A stretch of DNA of 64,000 nt from Asticcacaulis sp. YBE204 (GCF_000495855.1 NZ_AWGF01000004.1:310001-374000); one strand, 5' to 3'. Positions 1 to 8,212 are shown, counted from the stretch's first letter. The notes: generated from the sequence alone by a model not told the origin. Translations and numbers: made by a program.

Positions 1-150
1 CAGCAAGAGGTCGAAGGGCCCCTGATCCAGAGCTTCGATGGCGGTGTCGCCGTCGGGACAGCTGATGACGTCGTAGCCTGCGCGTTGCAGGGCCCGCGTC
101 AGGAAGCTGCGCACGGAATCTTCGTCTTCGGCCAGAAGAATCTTGGTCAT
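1..150 (-). CDS. cpdR: CpdR-like single-domain response regulator (N-terminal part)
   Basis: The reverse strand encodes the first 50 residues of a receiver domain, starting MTKILLAEDEDSVRSFLTRA, with the acidic E-D-E pocket at residues 8-10. The rest, including the phosphoacceptor Asp, lies off the window edge. In Caulobacter CpdR is a phosphorylation-controlled adaptor that directs the ClpXP protease to cell-cycle substrates. The start ATG lies at 148-150. The next gene, divergent, is an N-formylglutamate amidohydrolase, a neighbour I remember for cpdR in several alphaproteobacteria. The assignment rests on the N-terminal sequence and this context only, so another single-domain response regulator remains possible. 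Confidence 0.75.
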   Translation of the reverse strand, partial: MTKILLAEDEDSVRSFLTRALQRAGYDVISCPDGDTAIEALDQGPFDLLL

Positions 151-316
151 AAGCCCTCGGTTATCTGCACGGTCGTCGTGAAAATGTTTGCGATTGTCGG
201 AGCGCTTTCAAAAAAGCGCTGCGGAACCGCCAGCCCCGTCGTTTCAGACTAGATCATTATGGACGGAGTGTAAATTAGGGGTGAAGAAAGCGCAGATATG
301 TCCTATCAAACCTTTA

Positions 317-1180
317 ATGCCGTCCGACAGTCTCCACAGCTTTAGCGATGCGCCCCCCGCCGCCGACCTGCGCCGACCGGTAAGGGAAAGCCGCGCGCTG
401 GTGTTCGGCGTCCCGCATTCCGGTACCTATCTGCCCGACGATTTCGTCGCCGCGTCGCCGTTCGAGGTCGCGCGCCTGCGTTCGACCGAGGACGCCTTCG
501 TCGATCAGCTGATCGGCTTCGAGACGCAGGACGATATCTGGGCGGTGCGCGGAAATTACGGGCGCGCCTATGTCGACGTGAACCGGCACCCACTGGAACT
601 GGACCCCAAGCTGATCAAGGGGCCTTTGCCGAAGGGCAGCCTCAGCCATACCCTGCGCGTCAAGTCGGGCTACGGCGTGATACCGCGCTGCCTGACGGGT
701 CAGGTCGAGATCCACAACCAGCCCCTGACCTATGCCGAGGCCCTGACGCGTCTGACGCGCGTACACGCCCCCTATCACCGGGCCTTGCAGACGGCCCTGA
801 GCGAGGCCAGGGCGGCGCATGGGCACGTGACCCTCATCGACTGGCACTCGATGCCGTCGGGGACGCTGCGCAATACGCCTGGAGCTTTGGCTGACATCGT
901 GCTGGGCGACCTGCACGGCGAAGCCTGTGCGCCGGAACTGACCGCCTTCGTGAAGCGGCATCTGGAAGGGCAGGGGTTTCGCGTAGCGCTCAACCATCCT
1001 TTCGCGGGAGGGTATGTGCTGGAACACTATGCCGACCGGCACAAGGGCGTCGAGGCTTTGCAGATCGAGATCAATCGCGGCCTCTATATGGACGAGGCTG
1101 CCCTGACCCTGCTGCCGAAAGCGGCGACGGTGAAGGCCGCGCTGATGGCCCTGATCGCGGTGTTGAAAGCGCGTCTCTGA
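317..1180 (+). CDS. N-formylglutamate amidohydrolase family protein
   Basis: This 287-residue protein has the family's N-terminal motif GVPHSGTYLP (about residues 33-42), followed by DAFVDQL, YVDVNRHP and, near residue 180, DWHSMPSG, the His/Asp/Glu-rich pieces expected of the metal-dependent amidohydrolase fold. The family hydrolyses N-formyl-glutamate in histidine degradation, but no other hut gene is nearby, so the substrate here is unproven. I placed the start at ATG 317 because family homology begins soon after it. Upstream in-frame GTG (281) and TTG (188) codons are alternatives, and neither has a clear ribosome site. It is transcribed divergently from cpdR. Confidence 0.8.
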   Translation: MPSDSLHSFSDAPPAADLRRPVRESRALVFGVPHSGTYLPDDFVAASPFEVARLRSTEDAFVDQLIGFETQDDIWAVRGNYGRAYVDVNRHPLELDPKLIKGPLPKGSLSHTLRVKSGYGVIPRCLTGQVEIHNQPLTYAEALTRLTRVHAPYHRALQTALSEARAAHGHVTLIDWHSMPSGTLRNTPGALADIVLGDLHGEACAPELTAFVKRHLEGQGFRVALNHPFAGGYVLEHYADRHKGVEALQIEINRGLYMDEAALTLLPKAATVKAALMALIAVLKARL

Positions 1181-1189
1181 ATTTCGGCT

Positions 1190-1219
1190 AAAAAAAAGCC
1201 GCGCTACACGAGCGCGGCT
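1190..1219 (-). terminator. Rho-independent terminator for the DUF599 gene
   Basis: An 8-bp GC-rich stem, agccgcgct with agcgcggct around a short loop (1197-1219), has eight A residues on its left. On the minus strand this is a hairpin followed by a T run. It fits as the 3' end of the transcript of the minus-strand gene that stops at 1395, although about 175 bases separate them. It could also cap the plus-strand amidohydrolase transcript. Confidence 0.6.
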
Positions 1220-1394
1220 AAAGTCTACAGGGAGGAAACGCCCAGGAAGGGCAATCGATGCGAACATCGAACAACTTCAATTTAGTTTGCGGTGCGAAAT
1301 TTAGCAAGTGCGAAAACGGAATTGTATGATCACGTATCGTTACAATCGTTCCGTATGGAACCATTATTTTCGTGAGAATCCTTTGTTTATTTTA

Positions 1395-2216
1395 TCAAAC
1401 GTTTTGAGACCTTGCGTTTTGATTATCCGTAGCCGCCGTTTGCGGCGCGGTATCGGGTTCCGGTTCCACGATGCCGTCATAGATCGGGCGTGTCCGCGTG
1501 GGGTAGGGGTGGTCTTCAAGTAATTCGCGCATCCGACGAAGACCGCGTGCCGCCTGCGAGCGCGATTGCCGCCATGCCAGAAGAATGGTCGCGCCGACGC
1601 TGGCGATAGCCAGAGGCAGGGGGCCGAACAGCCACGCCCCGGCGGCGAGCGAGAAGTAATATCCGCGCACCCCCTGCGAGAAGTTGGACATGGCGGGCTC
1701 GAAGATATCGGAGACGGCGGCACTGAACTCCTGACCGGTCTTTTCATCGACGTTTTCTGGAATGGCCCCCATAGCCGCGACGGCATAGTTGGTCTGACGC
1801 AAGGCCCAGATGAAGTTCAGCAGGCCGCGCGCCAGACAGACGATGACGAGGCCGAACTTCATCAGGAACAGGGCCGAGGACGAGGTGTCGATCCCCAGAG
1901 CATGGACGCTGGTGTAGGACAGGTCTTCGGTAAAGATCGCCCCGGCCACCGCCGCGATCAGGATCAGGTTGGCCGAGGCGAAGAAGCTCATCGAATTGAC
2001 GCCGTGGCCGATCAGGTTGGAGTCGTAGAGCTTGAACGACCGGATGACCATTTCCTTCATCCAGGCGCGGCGCACGATGGTCAGATCCTTGAAGATGACG
2101 CCGGATTTTTGGGACACTCTTTTGACGACGGGTTCATAGCCCATCCAGCAGCAGAGAAAGACCAGAAGCGCGGCAAAATCCTGCCAGCTGCCGAACAGTC
2201 TGATGATCGTTTCCAT
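1395..2216 (-). CDS. DUF599 family integral membrane protein
   Basis: A 273-residue membrane protein with hydrophobic segments near residues 12-28, 80-100, 115-140 and 185-215. The pattern near the N-terminus (GYEPVVKR, then a basic loop with RRAWM) and the NSMSFFASANL and RQTNYAV segments match my memory of the DUF599 family. Function is unknown; the protein presumably sits in the inner membrane. The C-terminal 55 residues are polar, proline-rich and probably disordered. It starts with ATG at 2216, is monocistronic, and is divergent from pyrophosphatase. Confidence 0.7.
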   Translation of the reverse strand: METIIRLFGSWQDFAALLVFLCCWMGYEPVVKRVSQKSGVIFKDLTIVRRAWMKEMVIRSFKLYDSNLIGHGVNSMSFFASANLILIAAVAGAIFTEDLSYTSVHALGIDTSSSALFLMKFGLVIVCLARGLLNFIWALRQTNYAVAAMGAIPENVDEKTGQEFSAAVSDIFEPAMSNFSQGVRGYYFSLAAGAWLFGPLPLAIASVGATILLAWRQSRSQAARGLRRMRELLEDHPYPTRTRPIYDGIVEPEPDTAPQTAATDNQNARSQNV

Positions 2217-2425
2217 GAATCGGCGCCCCTTATTTCTGTATTTTCACGGGAGTTTTAATCGCACCGCGACGCCTGACAAGCCTTAATATCGGACCTAAAT
2301 GCCCGGTTTGAAACGAATTGTAGCAAAGTGCGAAGAAAAGGGGACAGTCTTCGCTTGTGCGAAAAGCGCTGAACGCTTATGACAGCCCCCAAGTTTCAAC
2401 GAAAAAGCCTTTAAAAAGATATCTC

Positions 2426-2962
2426 ATGAATCTCGACAAGATTTCCATCGGCCCGAACGCTCCGTGGGATTTCCACGCCGTCATCGAAATTCCGGCCGGC
2501 GGCATGCCGGTCAAGTACGAACTGGACAAAGATTCCGGCGCGCTGTTCGTCGACCGCTTCCTGTACACCTCGATGTACTATCCGGGTAACTACGGCTTCA
2601 TCCCGCACACCCTGGCCGACGACGGCGACCCCTGCGACGTGCTCGTCGTCGGTCCTGTGCCGGTCTATCCGGGCGTCGTCATCCGTTCGCGTCCGATCGG
2701 CGTGCTTCTGATGGAAGACGAAGCGGGTATGGATGAAAAGATACTCGCCGTGCCGGTCGACAAGCTGCACCCCTTCTACACGGACGTGTCGAGCTATCGC
2801 CAGATGCCGACCATCCTGATCGAGCAGATTCAGCATTTCTTCCAGCACTACAAGGATCTGGAAAAGAACAAGACGACGACGGTCATCGGCTGGGGCGACC
2901 CGGACAAGGCGGCGCAACTGATCCGCGAAGGTCAGGAACGTCTGGCCAAGAAGATCGGCTAA
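2426..2962 (+). CDS. ppa: Inorganic pyrophosphatase
   Basis: This 178-residue protein is the usual length for a family I soluble pyrophosphatase, which hydrolyses PPi to two phosphates in the cytoplasm and pulls biosynthetic reactions forward. The family signature DDGDPCDVLV lies near residues 65-74. Upstream are the typical VIEIPAGG, KYELDKDSG and FLYTSMYYPGNYGFIP stretches. I chose ATG 2426 because the conserved N-terminus (MNLDKISIG) begins there; an upstream in-frame extension from 2357 looks non-coding. It appears monocistronic, with a strong terminator just downstream. Confidence 0.97.
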   Translation: MNLDKISIGPNAPWDFHAVIEIPAGGMPVKYELDKDSGALFVDRFLYTSMYYPGNYGFIPHTLADDGDPCDVLVVGPVPVYPGVVIRSRPIGVLLMEDEAGMDEKILAVPVDKLHPFYTDVSSYRQMPTILIEQIQHFFQHYKDLEKNKTTTVIGWGDPDKAAQLIREGQERLAKKIG

Positions 2963-2990
2963 ATCCGAACTTTCGTGACTGTAATATTAA

Positions 2991-3018
2991 ACCTGCCTCG
3001 GACGAGGCAGGTTTTTTG
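2991..3018 (+). terminator. Rho-independent terminator after ppa
   Basis: A perfect stem, acctgcctcg paired with cgaggcaggt around a very short loop, is followed by TTTTTTGTTTTT. It lies 28 bases past the ppa stop codon, the textbook arrangement for intrinsic termination. Confidence 0.9.
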
Positions 3019-3081
3019 TTTTTAGGCTTGTATCTCAGCCAAATCTGCTAATCTCGTGGCGTGGATTTGATGGAGGGCATG

Positions 3082-3456
3082 ATGAGCCTGTTGAACGGAA
3101 TTCTGGGTGGCCTGGGCGGTGAGGGTGTCGGCGGGCTGGATATCGGCAAGCTGACCTCAAGCTTCGGTGACGGCGGCCTTGAGGGCCTTGTCGGGCAGTT
3201 GTCGCAGGGCGGCCTTGGCGACGTCGTGCAGTCATGGGTCGGCAACGGTCAGAACCTGCCGATCTCGCTCGATCAGCTTCAGGGCGTGCTGGGGTCGGAG
3301 CAGGTCAAGGGCATCGCGGCGGCCATCGGTGTCGATCCGTCTCAGATCGCCGACATGCTGCCGGGCTTTATCGATCAGCTGACTCCGGGCGGCAAGCTGC
3401 CGGACGGTGTGGGCGATGCGGTCAGCGGTATGCTGGGCGGCCTGTTCAAAAGCTGA
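3082..3456 (+). CDS. YidB-like (DUF937) family protein
   Basis: A 124-residue, glycine-rich protein beginning MSLLNGILGGLGG. It has amphipathic repeats, a central segment VVQSWVGNGQNLPIS and a C-terminal segment with GVDPSQIADMLPGFID and LTPGGKLPD, which is the layout of the YidB/DUF937 family. Function is unknown and no signal peptide is seen. ATG 3082 is preferred because GGAGGG lies four bases upstream; ATG 3079, ATG 3070 and GTG 3061 are in-frame alternatives. It is close to, and perhaps co-transcribed with, the small gene at 3476. Confidence 0.8.
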   Translation: MSLLNGILGGLGGEGVGGLDIGKLTSSFGDGGLEGLVGQLSQGGLGDVVQSWVGNGQNLPISLDQLQGVLGSEQVKGIAAAIGVDPSQIADMLPGFIDQLTPGGKLPDGVGDAVSGMLGGLFKS

Positions 3457-3475
3457 ACTGGTCTGTGAGCGTTAG

Positions 3476-3787
3476 ATGAAGCTCATGGAAAATCTAACCT
3501 GGCCGTCCGGCTGGTCGGGGATAGAGGATGAGGCAGAGAAAAATCACCTGACGCTGGAGCTTGCACGCGAAGTGCCCGAAGGGCATCCGCTTTTTCAAAA
3601 AAGCGTACAATCGCTTGGGCGAAGTCAGCGACGGGACGATTTTCTTTTTCAACTGGATGACCTCCAAGTGGCGAGGGTTCATCTGACGTGGGCTGTCGAA
3701 AGCGACCCAAGGTGGCCCTTTACCGACATTTACGCGTCATTCAGTGAGTGGGCCTCGATTGAGGCGGCAAATGAAGATGACGATTAA
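3476..3787 (+). CDS. Conserved hypothetical protein
   Basis: A 103-residue protein with no signal peptide or membrane segment. The sequence runs through LTLELAREVPEGHPLF, a QRRDDFLFQL stretch and ARVHLTWAVE, and ends in a very acidic tail (EAANEDDD). Short proteins with the REVPEGHPL...ARVHLTW pattern occur in other proteobacteria and are often uncharacterised. It starts 19 bases after the YidB-like gene. No function is proposed. Confidence 0.65.
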   Translation: MKLMENLTWPSGWSGIEDEAEKNHLTLELAREVPEGHPLFQKSVQSLGRSQRRDDFLFQLDDLQVARVHLTWAVESDPRWPFTDIYASFSEWASIEAANEDDD

Positions 3788-4203
3788 AGGTCGCAGCCAA
3801 TCTCACAATATGGCTTGACCGGGCGTGAACCGCGTGCGAAATCTGAAACATCGCGTGTGGTTCACGCTTATGGATCTGCCCTCAGGTTGAGAGGCGGATT
3901 TTTGCGCTTTTTATGCGCTATAAATATGCAAAGACGCGTATATTTTCCCGATTGAGGCCCTCCTTATCGGAAATGGTCCCTATTGCGCGGCCGTCTGCGC
4001 ATAAAATTGCAAGGCGGTCCCTGTTTTCCAAATAAATCCAAAGTGTTGGGTAGTCACGACTGCTTTGCGGTAGCCTTTGCCCGGTCTGGATTTTCAAGGC
4101 TTTGACGCTATATAGAGCGTTCTGAATGTGTACGGTGGCCGCGTCTGTGTTTGTGCAGTGGCTACTGCGTGTAACGAATTTCCCCTATCCAAAAGCTGAA
4201 GAT
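3788..4203. other. Intergenic stretch with one long inverted repeat
   Basis: No gene is supported here. The notable element is an inverted repeat, gcgtgaacc at 3823-3831 pairing with ggttcacgc at 3859-3867. A short CGCG/CGCG pairing lies inside it. It lacks a T run, so it is not a standard terminator. The remainder is relatively AT-rich and may contain the promoter of the downstream small gene. Confidence 0.4.
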
Positions 4204-4461
4204 ATGCCCGATTCCTCCCCGAATGCGGCATCGCGCCTCTATGCCCTGGCTGTCGCGCGCGATACCGCCAATCTTGTCGATCTCGACGCATCGCTCGCTC
4301 TGGCGCGGGCGTCGGCGCGCACCCTGATGGCCCTGTCGCCTCAGGCGGCGCTTCTGTTCAAAAGCTTTGCACAGGAAGAGATCGACCGCCTGTCGCTCGA
4401 TTGCACCGAAGAGTCCGAAGGCACGATCGCCATCGTGCGCGAAACCCTCAACATGGTTTGA
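4204..4461 (+). CDS. Small hypothetical protein
   Basis: An 85-residue soluble protein, MPDSSPNAASRLYALAVARD, followed by alanine-rich helical sequence. It has no motif I recognise. ATG 4204 was chosen over the upstream ATG at 4126 because the extra N-terminus is hydrophobic in an unconvincing way and composition changes there. A strong hairpin terminator follows at once. Function unknown. Confidence 0.55.
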   Translation: MPDSSPNAASRLYALAVARDTANLVDLDASLALARASARTLMALSPQAALLFKSFAQEEIDRLSLDCTEESEGTIAIVRETLNMV

Positions 4462-4488
4462 CGCGCCCGAACCGGTGACCACAAAAAA

Positions 4489-4520
4489 AGCGGCACGGAA
4501 CCCGGTTCCGGCCGCTTTTT
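4489..4520. terminator. Bidirectional terminator
   Basis: The stem agcggc/gccgct encloses a second stem, cggaac/gttccg. It has seven A residues on its left and five T residues on its right, so it can work on both strands. It lies between the plus-strand small gene ending at 4461 and the minus-strand DUF1508 gene ending at 4542. Confidence 0.85.
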
Positions 4521-4541
4521 CTTTATGAGAACGCAGGGATA

Positions 4542-4724
4542 TTACTGATCCGAATTGTCTTCGGTTTCGGCGGGCGGGCCGTTCTTCTTGATCGACTCGA
4601 TGGCGTTTTTCGCCGAGGCCTTCGAGGCATAGCCCTCGGTCCAGAAGATGGTTTCGGAATTGTACTTGAAGTAGGCGACGAACTCGCCGGCCTTGTTCTT
4701 CTTGATTTCAAACTTGTGCGCCAT
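4542..4724 (-). CDS. DUF1508 (YegP-like) small protein
   Basis: A 60-residue protein whose sequence MAHKFEIKKNKAGEFVAYFK, then NSETIFWTEGYASKASAKNAIESIK, is a single DUF1508 repeat; the family pattern is an F/Y-rich beta meander ending in the SK.sA..aIesv helix. Proteins such as E. coli YegP carry two repeats. Biochemical function is unknown. The ATG at 4724 has GGAGG six bases upstream, which rejects the longer reading from 4799. Confidence 0.85.
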   Translation of the reverse strand: MAHKFEIKKNKAGEFVAYFKYNSETIFWTEGYASKASAKNAIESIKKNGPPAETEDNSDQ

Positions 4725-4837
4725 GTGGGGCCTCCGTTCTCTCTGGGTAGGGCGGGCTTTTCGCGCCGCCGGGCCAAGGGTTCGCGCCGTGACGGTCAAC
4801 TGTCAAGCTTGATCGTGAAAGTTTTTGACCTGAAGAC

Positions 4838-5203
4838 TTATCGCCGTTGCTTGAGTCCATGATGCCAGACCAACCCCAGAAACCCGCCTTTCACATAGGG
4901 CAGGACGGCCAGCGTCAGCGCCCCCAGCGCGACAAGCGTCACCGGGATCAGGATTTCCAGCGGGTATTTCCAGAAAAATTCGAAGGCGAACAGCGGGCCG
5001 ACGACGATGTGGCCGACCAGCAGCATGGTGATATAGGCCGGGCCGTCGTCGCAGGGATAGAGGCCCAGCGGCGTCTGGCAATGGTCGCAGGTATCGACGA
5101 CTTTCAGGTAGCCGCGAAAGGCCTGGCCCTCACCGCAGGCAGGACATTTGCGGTGCAGGCCGCGCTTGACGGCGGTCCAGAGCGTGGATTTTTCAGGCAG
5201 CAT
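4838..5203 (-). CDS. DUF983 family membrane protein
   Basis: A 121-residue protein with an N-terminal zinc-ribbon-like motif, CPACGEG near residue 20 and CDHCQTPLG near residue 39. A conserved DDGPAYITMLLVGHIVV segment and two hydrophobic helices (about residues 55-78 and 85-105) follow. This is the DUF983 layout. In some alphaproteobacteria DUF983 genes lie near cytochrome oxidase genes, but not here. Function unknown, inner membrane likely. It is divergent from the ArsR-methyltransferase gene, with a repeat element in between. Confidence 0.85.
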   Translation of the reverse strand: MLPEKSTLWTAVKRGLHRKCPACGEGQAFRGYLKVVDTCDHCQTPLGLYPCDDGPAYITMLLVGHIVVGPLFAFEFFWKYPLEILIPVTLVALGALTLAVLPYVKGGFLGLVWHHGLKQRR

Positions 5204-5230
5204 AATGACGTTCCACAGGTGAAATACCTG

Positions 5231-5325
5231 AGAGTGGAATGACTTTAGATAAAGTCATTCCACTCTATTTTTGCCGGGTCGCGATATTGTAGCCGAAAAC
5301 CGCTTACACTTTTCGGCATATCGCT
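5231..5325. repeat. Bipartite two-hairpin repeat, copy 1 (RIME-like)
   Basis: Hairpin 1 (5231-5266) is a near-perfect palindrome, agagtggaatgactt pairing with aagtcattccactct. Hairpin 2 (5282-5323) pairs gccgaaaa with ttttcggc inside an outer cgatat/atatcg stem. The same two-part unit occurs at 21547-21646, and hairpin 2 alone at 54915-54958. Two large palindromes in roughly 100 bp recall the RIME elements of rhizobia. This copy lies between two divergent genes, so it is not a terminator for either. Confidence 0.85.
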
Positions 5326-5430
5326 CCAATTCTGTACAGTATTTAGTCGTTTCAAACGCTTTTCGCCATGCGTGATCGTGTCGCAGGCTGTTTTAAGGTG
5401 ATAAAACGCATTTAAGGCTTGCAAAATCAC

Positions 5431-5446
5431 ATAAAGATATCTTTAT
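5431..5446. promoter_or_regulatory. Palindromic operator before the ArsR-methyltransferase gene
   Basis: A perfect 16-bp palindrome, ATAAAGATATCTTTAT, lies nine bases before the start codon of the ArsR-family gene. Position and symmetry fit an autoregulatory ArsR-type operator. I recall S-adenosylhomocysteine-responsive ArsR regulators (SahR) binding AT-rich palindromes of this kind, but the consensus was not checked. Confidence 0.6.
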
Positions 5447-5454
5447 ATCATTAT

Positions 5455-6411
5455 ATGAAAACGAGCGAAACCATTCTGGGGCAGGCAGCGCTGCTGGAGG
5501 CGCTGAAGGCGGTGGGAGAACCCACGCGCCTGCGGCTCCTGCGTCTTTTAGCGCATGAAGAGCTGTCTGTCATGGAATTGGTGCGCATCCTCAACCAAAG
5601 CCAGCCGCGCATTTCGCGTCACCTGAAGCTGATGAGCGAGGCGGGCCTGATCGACCGGTTCCCGGACGGGGCCTGGGTCTTTTACCGCCTCAGCGAAAAC
5701 GCCGCCCTGACGCCGCTGGTCGACGCTATTCTGGCGGCGATCGGCGACGAGGACGCGGGCGATCTGCGGGAGCTGGAAGCGGTGCGGGCGCAGCGGCTGG
5801 AAACGGCGCAGGGCTATTTCGAAAATATCGCCCCGGTCTGGGATCAGATTCGCTCGCACTATGTCGACGACCACGAGGTCGAAGCGGCGCTGTTGCGGGT
5901 ACTAGGGGATACGCCGGTCGAAACCGTCGTCGATCTGGGGACCGGCTCCGGTCGGATGCTCAGTCTTTTAGCCCCGAAAGCGCAGTACGCCATCGGGCTC
6001 GACCTGTCGCAGCAGATGCTCAATATCGCGCGTGCCCGGACCCGCGATAGCGGTTTGACGGGTATCGAGTTCCGCCACGGCGACATCACCTCGACAAGGC
6101 TGAACGGGCAAAGCGCCGATCTGGTCATCATCCATCAGGTGCTGCACTTCCTGTCGGATCCCGGTCAGGCGCTGAAAGAGGCGGCGCGGCTGTTGCGCCC
6201 CGGTGGGCGATTGCTGATCGTCGATTTCGCGCCGCACCGGCTTGAGGTCATGCGCGACGAATACCAGCACCGACGGCTCGGTATCGGCGACGACGATATG
6301 GGCCACTGGCATAGCGCTGCGGGGCTGAAACTCATGCAGAGCCTGTCCCTGCCGCCGCACGCCGAACCTGGCCTGACCGTCCGCATCTGGTTGATGCATA
6401 AAGATAACTGA
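5455..6411 (+). CDS. ArsR-family regulator fused to a SAM-dependent methyltransferase domain
   Basis: A 318-residue two-domain protein. Residues 1-95 form an ArsR-type winged helix (AVGEPTRLRLLRLLA, then the recognition region SQPRISRHLKLMSEAGL). Residues about 105-318 form a class I methyltransferase fold with motif I VVDLGTGSGRML near residue 159, an acidic motif II and LLRPGGRLLIVDF. The methyltransferase domain may serve as the sensor for S-adenosylmethionine or S-adenosylhomocysteine. The gene lies just upstream of metF and MetH genes and has a palindromic operator at its start, so a methionine-cycle regulator is the likely role. ATG 5455 is chosen because the operator would otherwise lie inside the coding region. 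No metal-binding cysteine pair typical of ArsR arsenic sensors is seen. Confidence 0.85.
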   Translation: MKTSETILGQAALLEALKAVGEPTRLRLLRLLAHEELSVMELVRILNQSQPRISRHLKLMSEAGLIDRFPDGAWVFYRLSENAALTPLVDAILAAIGDEDAGDLRELEAVRAQRLETAQGYFENIAPVWDQIRSHYVDDHEVEAALLRVLGDTPVETVVDLGTGSGRMLSLLAPKAQYAIGLDLSQQMLNIARARTRDSGLTGIEFRHGDITSTRLNGQSADLVIIHQVLHFLSDPGQALKEAARLLRPGGRLLIVDFAPHRLEVMRDEYQHRRLGIGDDDMGHWHSAAGLKLMQSLSLPPHAEPGLTVRIWLMHKDN

Positions 6412-6428
6412 TACCTGAGAAACGCCTT

Positions 6429-7364
6429 ATGTCCCCGCCACCCGCCTTCGTGCAATCCGCCATCGCCCGCTCGGTTCGCGCGGGCGCCGCGCACCTCAAC
6501 GTCTCGTTCGAGTTCTTCCCGCCCAAGTCGGAGGAGATGGAGCAGACCCTGTGGAGCGCCATCCGCCGGCTGGAGCCGCTCAATCCGTCCTTCGTGTCGG
6601 TGACCTACGGCGCGGGCGGCTCGACACGCGAACGCACCCACCGCACGGTCAAGCGTATCCTCGATGAAACCGGTTTGCGGCCCGCCGCACACCTGACCTG
6701 CGTCGAAGCCTCGCGCGAGGAGGTGGACGAGGTGATCCAGGCCTATTGGGACGCCGGGGTGCGCCACATCGTGGCCCTGCGCGGTGATCCGCCGACAGGT
6801 CTGCACGACGGGCAATATGTGCCGCGCGCCGACGGCTATCAGAACGCCACGGAGCTGACCGCCGCCATCAAGCGTATCGGCGATTTCGAGGTCAGCGTCG
6901 GGGTCTATCCGGAAAAGCATCCGCAGTCGCCGTCGCTCGATTTCGACCTCGACGTCCTGCGTCAGAAGGTCGATGCGGGCGCCACGCGGGGCATCAGCCA
7001 GTTCTTCTTCGAGCCGGAAACTTTCCTGCGGTTCAGGGATGCGGTCGCCGCTGCCGATATCAGGATCGACCTGATGCCGGGGATCATGCCGGTGACCAAT
7101 TTCAAGGGCCTGCGTCGCATGGCTGCCGCCTGTGAAGCGGCTGTCCCTGACTGGCTGGCGGAGCTGTTCGCGGGCCTCGACGACGATGCCGAAACCCGCA
7201 AGCTGCTGGCGTCGGCGGTGGCGGTCGAGCAGGTTCTGGGGCTGGAACGTGAAGGGGTGGCCAATTTCCACTTCTACACGCTCAATCGCGCCGAACTGGT
7301 CTATTCCATCTGTCGCGTGCTGGGGTTAAAGGAAACGACAGGAAAATCACGGACCGCCATCTGA
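6429..7364 (+). CDS. metF: 5,10-methylenetetrahydrofolate reductase
   Basis: A 311-residue flavoprotein of the MetF family, which reduces 5,10-methylene-THF to 5-methyl-THF, the methyl donor for methionine synthase. Family features are VSFEFFPPKSEE (about residues 25-36, including the catalytic Glu), VSVTYGAGGSTR, HLTCVEASREE, VALRGDPP near residue 119 and ISQFFFEPETF. The length matches bacterial MetF. It begins 17 bases after the ArsR-methyltransferase gene, and its stop overlaps the next start (TGATG), indicating one operon. It supplies the substrate used by the split MetH downstream. Confidence 0.96.
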   Translation: MSPPPAFVQSAIARSVRAGAAHLNVSFEFFPPKSEEMEQTLWSAIRRLEPLNPSFVSVTYGAGGSTRERTHRTVKRILDETGLRPAAHLTCVEASREEVDEVIQAYWDAGVRHIVALRGDPPTGLHDGQYVPRADGYQNATELTAAIKRIGDFEVSVGVYPEKHPQSPSLDFDLDVLRQKVDAGATRGISQFFFEPETFLRFRDAVAAADIRIDLMPGIMPVTNFKGLRRMAAACEAAVPDWLAELFAGLDDDAETRKLLASAVAVEQVLGLEREGVANFHFYTLNRAELVYSICRVLGLKETTGKSRTAI

Positions 7365-8089
7365 TGACCGAGTCGTTCGACTACGCCGCCCTGACGCGCA
7401 ACGATCCGAACCCGGTGAAACGCTATCTTCAGGCGCGCCGTCTGAAGGACGCGCTCGACCTGCTGGGTCATCGCCACGGACGGCAATTCGTCGATTACGG
7501 GGCTGGTGACGGCGAACTGGTCCGGCATTTGAAACACCGTCGGCCCGAGGCAGTCACGATATGTTTCGAGCCTTGGTCATTGTTGTCGCATGCCTGTCGT
7601 CACAATATCGAAGACCTGAGTGCGACGACGCTGGTTGAAACGGCTGATGATGTGCCGGACGGGTTCGCCGATGCGATATTTTGCCTAGAGGTGTTCGAGC
7701 ATCTGCCAGCGGAAGAGATTGAGACGGCTCTGCATCATATCGCGCGCATCCTGAAACACGATGGCGTTCTGATCGTCGGGGTACCGGTCGAAACGGGGCC
7801 GGTGGCGCGGCTCAAGGGCTGGTTCCGCGGGTTGAGGCGTAACGATTTTGATACCGATCCCGACCGCATCGCTCAGGCGGCGCGCGGGGATATCCGGTTC
7901 GAGCGCTTTCGCATGGACCTCGGCAATGGCGGGGGCTATTACCCGCACCATCTGGGTTTCGATTACCGCGATCTGCTGCGGGCGGTCGATAGCCGGTTCG
8001 TGGTACGCAAACGCCAGTCCAGCCCGTTCGGCTGGCTGCCGCCGGAGGTGAACTCCGAACTGAATCTGCTTCTGACGAAGCGAACCTGA
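7364..8089 (+). CDS. Class I SAM-dependent methyltransferase
   Basis: A 241-residue methyltransferase. Motif I is FVDYGAGDGELV near residue 43, followed by a motif resembling IFCLEVFEHL (about residues 104-113) and an ILKHDGVLIVGVP strand-turn. The overall pattern resembles Ubi/methyltransf_11 enzymes, but the substrate cannot be told. It is translationally coupled to metF by a one-base overlap of stop and start. This position inside a methionine operon is suggestive but does not show a role there. A REP-like repeat follows. Confidence 0.85.
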   Translation: MTESFDYAALTRNDPNPVKRYLQARRLKDALDLLGHRHGRQFVDYGAGDGELVRHLKHRRPEAVTICFEPWSLLSHACRHNIEDLSATTLVETADDVPDGFADAIFCLEVFEHLPAEEIETALHHIARILKHDGVLIVGVPVETGPVARLKGWFRGLRRNDFDTDPDRIAQAARGDIRFERFRMDLGNGGGYYPHHLGFDYRDLLRAVDSRFVVRKRQSSPFGWLPPEVNSELNLLLTKRT

Positions 8090-8093
8090 ATAT

Positions 8094-8198
8094 CCTCCCC
8101 TGTTAGCGGGGGAGGGGGACCGCGAAGCGGTGCAGGGGGCATTCCCCCTTCCGTCATTTGCTTCGCAAATGCCACCTTCCCCGTAAACGGGGAAGGAT
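8094..8198. repeat. REP-like paired palindrome
   Basis: Two inverted arms, cctcccctgttagcggggga at the left and ccttccccgtaaacggggaagg at its right end, flank a centre with accgcgaagcggt and tttgcttcgcaaa palindromes. It lies between the methyltransferase and the first metH gene. Related elements recur in twelve other gaps of the window. Confidence 0.8.
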
Positions 8199-8212
8199 GA
8201 AAGAGAAACGCA

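Noticed and set aside
314-1267. Long minus-strand open frame opposite the amidohydrolase
   Set aside because: Shadow of the GC-rich plus-strand gene; it has no family motif and low-quality composition.
3823-3867. Inverted repeat near 3.8 kb as a terminator or small RNA
   Set aside because: No T run and a 27-base loop; without expression data it is only an inverted repeat.
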